Assembly (NCBI GenBank): GCA_950022655.1
Contig: OX465579.1
Span: 14,111,088-14,175,087 of the forward strand
Source: Alentia gelatinosa
Taxonomy: Eukaryota; Annelida; Polychaeta; Phyllodocida; Polynoidae
Length of the DNA: 64,000 nucleotides
Direction of reading: 5' to 3'
Shown here: piece by piece, positions 46,898 to 58,800 of the stretch
Layout of the letters: each line of letters opens with the position of its first letter
How positions within the stretch are numbered: position 1 is the stretch's first letter
Program-made: the position numbers and the translations under genes
Notes under the pieces: generated by a model
Database searches by the model: none
What the model was told of the DNA's origin: nothing
The model's input: only the letters and a program-made list of their open reading frames with translations

Positions 46898-49800
46898 TGG
46901 GATAATGACGCCGGATCACCGGATGTTATCCCGGTAAATCACCGGATGCCAGGTGTAAAATTTTTTTATTTCCATTCGCTCTCCCGCGTGGGTATCAGCG
47001 TTTGGGAAAAAATCACCGGATGCCACTCTTCACTCCCTTCAACGGTCACTGTGCATACCGCTTTTGAACAGGCAGGATCGGGAAAATTTTATATATAATG
47101 ACATTATGATCGCAGTTCTCTGTCGGACACGCACGCCATGTTGTTATAGTCTATGGTTTGCACATGCGCTTACCGAGGTTACCAAAATCAGGCATATCCA
47201 TCGGGCTATCTCTGCGGGTCTACATATAGACACCGTGCCCCCTAGCAGCTACCTGGGGAACCAGCGTAATCTTTAACGGCGCTAGCGCTTGCTATTCAGT
47301 GACGTCAACCCAGTGACGTCATAAACCACAAAATATTCGCAAAAGAGCTAATAATCTAAGATACTTTAAAAACTATGGGCCAGATTTTGTCCCCAATAGG
47401 CAGGTCGTGGGCAGAGATAAAAGCGGCCACAGGAAGTAGAGCCCAGGATCTCTGCTAGGAGAGTGGTGAGTTGCTTCATCGAGTGATCCTTGGGCGCCCC
47501 GTGTAGTGCCAAAATCGGTTACCCTACCAAAAATGGTAATTATCGCCCACTAGTATCTTGTGGGCATGCGCGAACATACGCAGTGATGAAATTTGCCGAA
47601 ATTAAGCATATCACGACATGTAATTCTCATGTCTAAATACTACTCTTTCATTTATTTACATTAAAATCACATCAAAATAGTAGTACGTCCGATAGTCCGT
47701 GAAATCTGACTGGAAGAGCGTGTGCAGACGCATTCGCGTATTAGGTGGGCGATAATTACCATTTTTGGCAGGGTAACCGATTTTGGCACTACACCGGGAA
47801 TTTGACATTAAGCTAAGCGTTGAGCCTCTGCTTAAGCAGAAGTCACACCTGGAGACTCACTCACCTGAGTCTGGTGTACTTCACACCATTCCCCTAGTCT
47901 CAAACAATTCTCGGTTGGTATAAAAATTCTAATGGCAAAGTGCTCTTATCAGTCTGAGGGAAAAATGGCGAATTTGATTCACATTGGAGGTCACACCTGG
48001 CACCTGTTTCAGTAGTTTCGTGACATGTCTAGATGGCGTCTGTGACACCATATGGACAGATCACAAGATTGCAATCAATGACATGCAGAGTTTCACTCAC
48101 TTCTCGTAGGAATTAAGCAATGACACTTAAACATGAGTAGGGGATACATATAATCTATAATCTTTCCAAATATGGAGAAGATTGGGCACTCTGATTTTCT
48201 GATATTTGCTAGTCTTTTTCCGCTGTTACTTGCACTGTTGGTGCCGCATTTGATGTCTGTCTAGGCCTAATGTCACGAGCCTACTGAAACAGGTCCCTGG
48301 TACATAATCTCAGACATAGTCACAGTGAACCTCACCCTGGGACTCCAGTACCCTTGAGGTGAGGGGTGTTATAAACATAATCATGCTTGCTGGCGTCCCA
48401 TTGGCTAGGGCAGTTACATAGTCGCAGCAGGTCCATTTGTTACTCAAAAATGACCCTATAGATTTTAAACCTGTTTATAGTAAAAATCTCATGAGATTCT
48501 GTTCTTTGTCAGGGGTGATTATCGCCGACAATTACAAGGAAAAAAAACTTGTCTCAGCAAAATGTATCCCTGTCATTCAGACAAGGAGATTCTAGTGTTC
48601 CAGTACCGAATCTCAACAGGATTTGTCTCAGACAAACCCTCTGTAAGGTACATGAATCCCACCCTGTGAATCCTACTTTAACATGTTTATAATATACAAA
48701 CCATCAATCCATCAGAGAAAATAGTACCAACCAGCGTAGTTTGGTCGCCGGCAAAAACTAATATATCTGATTTAGATTCGATTCGACGTGGCGTAACTGA
48801 ATGAGTCCTCTCCCACCGCTATGCGACCATGATAATATATCTGATTTAGATTTTATAGAATTCAATTGGCAATATTGTTCTGATATCAAATAACTACATA
48901 TGAAGCTCGTTTTACATTCAACTAACTTTTGTAATTATTTAAAATCTTTTAAAGACTTCAGGTATATCAAAAACAAATTACAAATATTTTCCAAGCAGTA
49001 ATTAATCAAATATGACAACAACGATAGAGCTTGTATGGTTAGGTCGCGCACGAATACAATATGAGCTTTATAGCATGAATTCCACGGTAAACGTGACACA
49101 GGCAGGTAGTCAAAACCTCCAGATATATTATATATGTATACATTTTAGAGATTATTCTGACCAATTGGACTATTACAATTCCAAATTTCAAAGTCGCTTA
49201 AGTGCTGTGCATGCACAAATTGACCAAATGCAGCAAGTGAAATTCCAAAACGTTACAGAATTACAAGGGGTCAATGACCTTTAGGGCTGTGGCCCATCAA
49301 GAGCTCATCGTTATATTGTTGGTCCTAGACATTTCTAGAATGGCTGTTGTCTTCTGTAATGGAACAGAGGGTTTTTGTTAACTTAAAATGTGTTTGAGTG
49401 AGGGAAATCAGTGACAACACTTCAACCGAAATGTTGCATGTCACAGCACGTAATTCCATCATGGAGATCTTGCCAACTCTACTGCCCCTGTAGTAATAAA
49501 TGCTGTAGATAAAAGTGTTCAGAAATGCAAAACTCAAACCATACGAAAATATCCTAAACACACATTTACAATGCTCCCTTATATTTACATTGTGATATCT
49601 GGACTTAAATCTGCCTATCTGGGGTACTTTTGTAATTCCGTCAAAATGGAAATCATGATAGGTGATTCTGATACCGGTAGATCACCACGTGACATTATGT
49701 AACTCTGCTCCATTACATTAGTGTCTATATCCAATTCAAACAGCGATGGCAGGGGATCGCTGCAAGACGTCCTTTGTTAATCGGAAACAGGACTATTTTC

Positions 49801-52800
49801 CAAGCAAGAAATAATCAAAAATGGCAACGAGGATAGGGTGTGTGGTCAGGTCGCGCATGAATACAATGAACTAGCTATATGTGATTCTGACACCGGTAGA
49901 TGAAGCGGAGATGATGACCGGGTGATCGCCGCAAGACGTCGTCTGGTAACCGGAAGTTGTCCTTCAGACACCACCTTCTCCATGGAACACCTGTAGCCTA
50001 AAGGGAGGGGGGCGTCCAACAACCATGACAAGCCTACGACAATGGCTTTCCGACAAGGTCCACGACAGGCCTACGATTGGAAAGCGCGTCATAGCCTTGT
50101 CGTGGTTGGTGGACCCTAGTTCCCGACAAGAGTCTACGACAAGGCCACGACAGGCTGCGACTGGAAGCTTGTCGGGGGCCTGTCGGGGGCCTTCCGACAA
50201 GGCTATGACAATATCGAACATGTTCGATTTTTCCCACGACTGGACCTTTGTCGTGGAGTGTTGTGGTTTCCTCGATATCACTGTCGTAGTGTGTCGGTAC
50301 CATGGACGCCTTTTTTACGGCATCCACCGAAGTCTACGACATGCCCCGACAAGGCTGTCGCAGAGCTGCCCTTCTCACGACAAGGCTGCGACAAGGCTGC
50401 GATTGGAACTTTCATGTCGGCACCTGTCGTAGCCTTGTCGTAGTTGGTGGACGCCCGCCTTAAGACAGGATGTATCCTAGGACTGGACGATAAGATCTAA
50501 CTCAAGATGGAGGAGGTCTGGGACGATCCACACCAAATATTGTTTAATAAATGAGATCCCTAGGAGGTGTTTTATAGTAATGATGATCATGGATAGTGAT
50601 CGTTTCCGTTTCCCAGTCGAATTATCATACAGGTATGATATGCGGCCATACAGGCCATGATATGATATGCGGCCATACAGGCCATACATGCGCAGGTCTG
50701 CGCACGTATGGCAAAACTATATCCAAATAGGTCTTAGACCATCAGTGATCGTTTCAACCTTGTCTATGAAACACCTCCCAGTAAAATCCCTCTTGGAAAT
50801 TATCCTAAGTGTGTCGCAGAAGTCTCTTAACCCTTTCACAGCAGGAGGATGCCTTAAGGCATTACCGCTATACGGCAGGAGGATACCTTAAGGCATTACC
50901 ACTGTATGGCAGGAAGATGTCTTAAGGCATCTTTTTGTGTTTTTTTTCCAAACTCATTTTTTTTCAAAATATATCAGATGAATTCGCAAAATTCCTTCAG
51001 GTTATCAATATCATTAAGGTCTTTAAGGGGTTTAATATTATTTAAAAAAATATGGAGAAATAAATTGAATAAATCGTCAATTTGTGGAGAAAATGGGGAA
51101 AATCACAGCAAAACACGCCTGCCGTTCACACGTTCACTATGTAACGTTTTCCTGCCTCTAGTATAGGCGAACGTCGATGGTGGCGCTGCCTCTGCTTTCC
51201 CGCCTGTGTGAGGCGTGCGGCCGTTAAAGGGTTAAGGATAAGTCCCTCGAACCTAAGAGGGGACCCCCACCTACCACGATAGGCCACGACATGCTTCCCG
51301 ATCGCTACGATTTGAAATGGGGAAATCGTGACCTATCGGGAGGTCCCCGATTTGCTATGATACCCTACGACAGGCTATGAAATTTCCAACATGTTGGTAA
51401 TTATCGGGACCTCTACGATTGGCGTTTTCATCGCAGCCTATCGTGAGCTGTCGTGGACAGAATCGCAGAAACCTGTTCCACCTACCACGATTTTGCCAGA
51501 CCTCACGCTACAATCGGAATGGTGTCGGGAAGGCTGTCGTAAGGCCAATCGGGACCAGAATCGTGGTAGGTGGGGGCAGGCTTTAAGCCTGAGGCTCCAT
51601 AGACGTGGGACAATTTCTATGATATATCCTGGGTCCTAAACTATCATGTTTTAGTTGACAATTAGTGCACTGCACCACTCACCTTCTTTTGGCAAAACCT
51701 ACTGCCAATATTACGATTGTCAAACACCATGCATACTTCTATGGTTTTTCTAAGACAATCGAAAAATATTGGCTTAACGATATAGTCGTCTAATGTAAAC
51801 GCCGGGGTAGTCTAATTAGTGTGCAGAATACGAATTACGGCATAATGTTATCATTAGATAAGGGAGTGGGGAGGAGTTACGTACACACAGTGATCCTAGA
51901 TGAGATGAGATTAACGTAAACAAGGTCCTGGCAAAGCCTTGATTCTTGTTACCAGCTCCAAAGAGACAAGCACAGCCGAGAGAGGAAGTGCAAGCCAAGA
52001 TAAATTGAAGACTAGGTTCATTTACCAGTGCAGTCTGTGCACCTGTGTAAGATGGAGGCAACTTTAGTGATCTTCTGTGCATCCTTGGGTAAGGTATAAA
52101 GTAACAGTCGTTACTTCGATGAGAGCAGGGATAGCTGGTGTATTCAGTATACGTGAATGGAATAATGTAACACCAATAGCAAGACAAGCAAGGTTAAGGA
52201 CTAAAGTAGAAACCAACAAGTTTTGGTCAAAGTCGTCGTTCTCCACAAGTTTGATGTGGAGTGATATGAACGAGGTGACAGCCGAGTGAATATCATGTAG
52301 CATTCAAACGAGTTGGAGAACAGACACTTTGATAGTTGCTATCTGTATTTATCTCGTTCCTGTACACGCTAATAGAATCAACAATACACAGGATAGAGAC
52401 CATGGAGAACGGACTGCAATACTTGTAGGGGCATGGAGAACGAGTTCCCAATGTTAAGCCTATGGGAGAAAAATACCAGGGGTGATACAAAAATAGAAAG
52501 TACATGCGCAAACCTTATGTAAGGAAAATAAAAATTGAAACTAATTTTGAATGAAAGGAATAATATTGCACTACAAAAGGCCACATCCAAAGAGGAGTTT
52601 AAAATGTATATTTTAAAGCGTGTGATACCCAAATAGGGCATACAACCGTGATAATTACTTAGGCCCGGCGTCCCCCTACTACGATATGGCTCCGATATGG
52701 TCTACGATGCACCTGCCGATACAAAATCGAAATCGCGTCGGAAGGTTACCTAATATCGGGGCAGTTGACCACGTTTCTGCAATTAAACACCGATAAAAAA

Positions 52801-55800
52801 CCCATACAATGTGTGGTATATTGGCTTGTCTAGACATATGACTACGATTTTGCACCTTCCCGATATGGCACCGATTTTGACATTTTGTATCGGTGCCATA
52901 TCGGGAGGTCTATGATTCAATCGTAGTAGGTGGACGCCGGGCCTTAATCGTGGATTGGTAATACCTATACATATGTATTTGTCGCCTATGTTGACTTTTA
53001 CTTAACACTACAGTGTATCATGATCAGGTGGTGCTCGATTACGCAATATCGACCGCAACAGTCGCCGACTCAAGAAGCACATCAAGCGTTTACACTAGAT
53101 GATTTATGTTCATTTAAACGAGGTACACATGTACATATAACCTTCCTGTTGTCAATTAAAGCAGGAGTTTATCCTAAACGATTATAGGCGGCAATTCTTG
53201 AAGGTTAACCCTTGTTAGACTACATATTAATGTATGGACACTGACACTATAATCCTTAGAACTGGAGTAGGATGGAAGATAGGCCGACGAAGCCTTTATC
53301 CTGATCTCCAGTATAAATAAAAGCTTAAAAAAGAAAGAAAAGAATATTGCGGGTAAAAACAGGGTTAAGTAAAAATTCGTGATCATCTACACAATACACC
53401 CCTTTATGGCCAAAACTAGAGGTGGTTGACGACTGAGATTTTACAGAATCGCAAGCTGTCTAGACGACTACCTTTTCCGGATAAGTGGCATGTCGATATC
53501 AGTTCGTTTTAGGTACACACTATTTATCATAGACTGGCTACAGTGCCTACATACTATGGCTACCCTCCTTGCTGGGATACAGGGACTGGGACAATCTGTA
53601 ATGGTGTTGGATTTCTGGCGATGTTTGGCTCCAGCATTTCCAACACTCTCCATTCAGATATCCTGGCTACTGGTCAGGATATCTGTTGGGAGATTGATAC
53701 CTTCTCACTTTGATCTCAATCGAGTCACAGTCAGGAGCAGGCGAATTTTATTTCTATAACAACAGAGGTGGCAAGGGAACTAGAGAAGGGGAGGGGATGA
53801 GGTTGGAGGAAGTTTAGTGTTACAGGGAGTGGCTTGAGGCCATAAACAGGAGATTTGGTTCACAGTGGACAAGTCTTTGAGTCATGGACCAGTCAGAGAA
53901 GGATACATACTTCAAGAAACTTTATTCTGATTATGTTTAATCATCTAATGAATGTCCATAATCAAAGACTTGAGCAAGTCTATATTTTTCCGTACGTACT
54001 ATTTTCTGCATGTGCCCTAAGTATACAACATATATCCGTACGCGCCGAGTATGTCCATACACACTCCCTGTGTGTTTTCTCTGGACACTTTGTATTAGGT
54101 TGATAGTAAATCTGATGCTTTTCCATAGAAAAGATCTTTGTGGGGTAGGAGGGTGAACCAATAAGTATGAAGAATGCAACACCCACTGACTGCGAAGGAT
54201 TTGATGGTCTGACAAAATATCATACACTCTGTAACATTGAATAATTCTAATGATGTTTATGTTAGTAATTATCTATTAGAAATATCTAGTTGTTTACAGT
54301 GTACTCTCAATAAAGCGACCACCTCGTCAATGCGACCATTTTGGCCCAGTCCCTAAGGTGATCGTAATAGTGGGAGTGGACTGTACATCAAACCTAGAGT
54401 GAACAGCTGCCAGTCCAAGTAAGGTCCGGCGTCCACCTACTACGATATGGCTCCGATATGGTCTACGATGCACCTCCCGATAAAAAATCAAAATCGCGTC
54501 GGAAGGTCACCTAATATTGGGACAGTTGACCACATTTCTGCGATTAGACACTGATAAAAACCCAATACAATGCATGGTGGATTGGCTTGTCTAGACACAC
54601 GTCTATGATTTTGCACCTTCCCGATATGGCACAGATTCTGACATTTTGTATCGGTGCCAAATGCAGGAGGTCTACGATTCTATCGTAGTAGGTGGACGCT
54701 GGGCCTAACAATAAAGAAAACTAAAACAACAACAAAGATGATATTGAGCCAATCTAATATTTACATTCCCCGGGCGTTAGTAAGGCCTGGCGTCCACCTA
54801 CTACGATAGAAATTTAGACCTCCCTATATGGCACAGATACAAAAAGCAAATATCGGAGACATATCGGGAAGGTGCAAAAATCGTAGACATATGTCTAGAC
54901 ATGCCAATTCACCACGCACTGTATGGGGTTTTTATCTCAGAAACGAGGTCAACTGCCCCGATATTAGGGAACCTTGCGATGCGATTTTAATTTTTTTCAT
55001 CGGGAGGTGCATCGTAGACCATATCGGAGCCATATCGTAGTAGTTGGACGCCGGGCCTTATAGAGGTATCGTGTATTTAATTTTTTTCATTGGGAGGTGC
55101 ATCGTAGACCATATCGGAGCCATATCGTAGTAGTTGGACGCCGGGCCTTACAGTCACATAAGCTGCCACTGATTTCAGATAATGAAATGCATCCGATATT
55201 ATATAAGGCGGATGATGCTCAGGATGTCAGTCTGCCGAAGCGAATTCTATGTATTGGAGTCACGCATGTTGTGGGCATTACTTCCTGAAATAAGATTACG
55301 TCAAGGAGCTACATTATAACCCTGTGTAAGCGAACATCCTCTATTCCGGGCCAAAGTGTCAATTTTCCAATCGTTATGCAGAATTCAATGTCTATCATAC
55401 CAATGAGTACTCGTCGACAACACCTATATAAAGTAAACCATGATTATTGTTTTGGTAGCAATGTTTATTATTCTTGATAAAAAAAAAATCAGACTGTTAC
55501 CAAAGAATGTAAGATCAAAGTACTCATATACACTACAATACATGCTAAATTAACAGTGCAATGGGAAACAGTCCACCTACTACGATAGAAATTTAGACCT
55601 CCCGATATGGCACCGATACAAAATGTCAAAATCGGTACCATATTGGGAAGGTGCAAAATCATAGACATATGTCTAAACATGCCAATCCCCCACGCATTGT
55701 ATGGGTTTTTTATCGGTGTCTAATCGCAGAAACGTGGTCAATTGCGCCGATATTAGGTGACCTTCCGACGCGATTTTGATTTTTATCGGGAGGTGCATCG

Positions 55801-58800
55801 TAGACCATATCGGTGCCATATCTTAGTAGGTGGACGCCGAGCCTTAAAGGCGTATCCCACTATCACGAATTGAGCCTCCGACACACTACGATAGCCTTAC
55901 GACAAGCGTTCCGATGAAAAAAATGAAATTTTTATCGGAAGAAACGAGTCTAGCTTTCACGATAGACCCGTTCCTTCCGATAAAAATTTCATTTTTTTTC
56001 ATCGGAACGCTTGTCGTAAGGCTATCGTAGTGTGTCGGAGGCTCAAATCGTGATAGTGGGATACCCCTTTTAAGGGGGGCGTCCACCAACCACGACAAGG
56101 TTACAACAAGCCCCGACAAGAAAGTCCCAATCGGGGCCTTGTCGTAGCCTTGTCATGAGAAGGGAAGCTCTGTGACAGCGTTGTCGGGACGTGTCGTAGG
56201 TTGCACGCTCCACCTAAATATTCTATCCTTGACCTCTGCAACAACCTCCCGACATGCCACGACACCCAACGACAAGGCTCCAAAATCGAACACGTTCGAT
56301 TTTGTCGTAACCTTGTCGAAAGGCCTCTGACAGGCCCCCGACAAGCTTCATGTCGCAGCCTGTCGTGGCCTTATCATAGCCTCTTGTCGGGAACTAGGGT
56401 CCACCAACCACGACAAGGCTATGACAACCCTTCCAATCGTGGGCCTGTCGTGGACCTTGTCGGAAAGCCATTGTCGTAGCCTTGTCGTGGTTGGTGGACG
56501 CCCCCCTATAGTGGTCCCTCCCACCTACTACGATTAAGTCTACGATTAACCCTTTGGCCGCGTCGGCGACAAACTGAAAAAATCGTGGAGGTGTCGCCGA
56601 CAAACTCCTTAATTAGTAAGGTTTTGTCGCCGACGAACTCGCTGCGCGGCGACGGGCTACGACGCGCTACAACAAAAAAACGTTAATCGTAGAGAGTCTA
56701 CGAAATTCAAACATGTTTGAATTTCGTAGCCCGTCGTATCCCGTCGGAAGGTTAATCCAGGAAGAGTCCTTTGGAAGTGAGTGGAGAGTGAGGGTAACGT
56801 GGGAGGGTATGTGAGTGGTGGTCTTGGAAGGCGATTGGAGAGTGAAACACTCTCTCCCGCCACATTACAGCCAACAAGTTGACCACAATGGACTTTATTC
56901 TGATTGTGTTTAATCATTTAATGAATGTTCATAATCAAAGATTGCGTTTAATCATCTAATGAATGTTCATATTCAAAGACTTGAGCAAGTCTATGATCAC
57001 AGCTATGATAACACATATTATGTTAATCTGGCTGGCACCTGACGATCTCTCCCACGTGGAATCATGCCGTGACCATGGCGAGGGGTATTTTGTGTGTCCA
57101 AAGCGCTGCCATGCTGACTCACGGCCCTCGAGGTGATTTATTGGAAACACGGGAGACGTTGCTTTACGTGATCCACAGAAACGGATTCATTTCCGAAAGG
57201 ATAATCTATTATGTGCGGGAAGGCTTTGAGTGTTTAAGTAACCCTTTAAGCCAGAGCAGGTGGCATATTTCCAGGCTTTGTTCATTTATTTTACACAGCG
57301 ACCTTAAGCTTGTGTCCTTAAAATAACATGCATTAAGATGTTCGATGTTAAAATAACGTTCATATACAAACACCCCCAATGGTTAGAACCTTTGAGAAAA
57401 AAATAATTACTTGGCAAAAACTAACGAATTATATATATATAAGTTATATATATATAGATGGTAGGAATAAGATGCTCGTGCTCGTGAAATATTAAGGATT
57501 ATGAGGTATTTAACCCTTTAAGGGCGGATGATGCCTTAAGGGGGCGGAAGATGCCTAAAGGCATCATTTGCTTGATATTTATAAAATTGTTTTTCAAAAG
57601 GAAAAATTTTAACAATAAACTTGAAATTTGCACAGAATGTAGGTGTCACATCATATTTTTGAGTTCTAAATGATAGAAATAAAAATATTTAGCATAACAT
57701 ATTTCATCACGTGATAAAACCTCAAATTCTAAGTTCAGAGGACAATGCTCCCGTCCCCTAGAAGTGTACATAGTCACGAGTAGCTGTCACCAAGTGTGGA
57801 GTTCTGCCATAGGCGGCCATCCTTAAAGGGTTAAGTACAAAATCAAAAAGAAGACCTTGCCTTCATTTTGGAATTAATTGCATTGTTATCTGGTTATGAT
57901 GGAGATGCTACAGTATTGACTCAATACTATCGTAAAACTGGATGAGGTTTAATCTTGGCCACCGTATTCCACGACTGGAGTTTGGCAAAGTGACTTCATG
58001 AGGCGAAGCCGAGTGAAGTCCGGAGCCAAAACTTCAGGAGTGGAATGCGGTGACCAAGATTAAACGAATCAGGTTTTGATTTTATCTCCTCGATTTTGGA
58101 ATATTACGTGATAACAATGCTGTATGCCACTAGTGGCATATAAAACTCCGTATGCCAGTCAGCGTGGCATACGGAAACACAATGTTAAGCCTATGGGATT
58201 TTATATTAGGGTAGGATAATATTAGAGACCAGCGTTGTCTGGCCTGTCCTCCATCCTTGTGGCTTTGATGTTTGAAGTTTTCTTTGACTTGATCATCTTA
58301 TTTTTGTTTGCTAAAGTATCCCTTGACACGGTTCATTGCAATCACTAGTATCACATTTTGCTAAATACAGCCGTTTGGAAATACGAAAATCAACATTGGA
58401 TATCATTGTTACAGCAGTCCATTATAAAATAACTCTTGTCCATGCATATCGGTGTTATCTCCGGTGAAGGAATTCCATGTAGGTAGTACATAATCTAATG
58501 GTCGTACTTTGGTGAAAGTATTATTGTATGTTAATATCTGCAATCATACCAGCTACCAACTACAAAGTTACTCGGTATGGCTTAAGTATGTGATCCACCA
58601 AATCGACGCTCAGAGACGGCCAGAGGCGGCCGGCCGCTTGGTTTTAACAGGGCCAGCCGGCCAGAGGCGACAACCGCATGGTTGCGGGCGACAGGGTTTT
58701 CAAAGGGCTGGTCTGGCCGATTGTGGCCGATGCTGGCCGATTTGGTGATCCACCAGGCAGATTGTCCCAGCCGATCTGAGCCGATGAGCGACATGGACGG

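Noticed and set aside
49012..49284. 90-residue open frame with DQLDYYNSKFQSRLSAVHAQ
   Set aside because: The coiled-coil-like end is suggestive, but the first part is a locally repeated segment (copy at 49798) and there is no splice or family evidence.
50025..50443. Several overlapping open frames of 60-135 residues
   Set aside because: All lie inside a TIR element made of repeated CTACGACAAGGC words, which lack stop codons in several frames.
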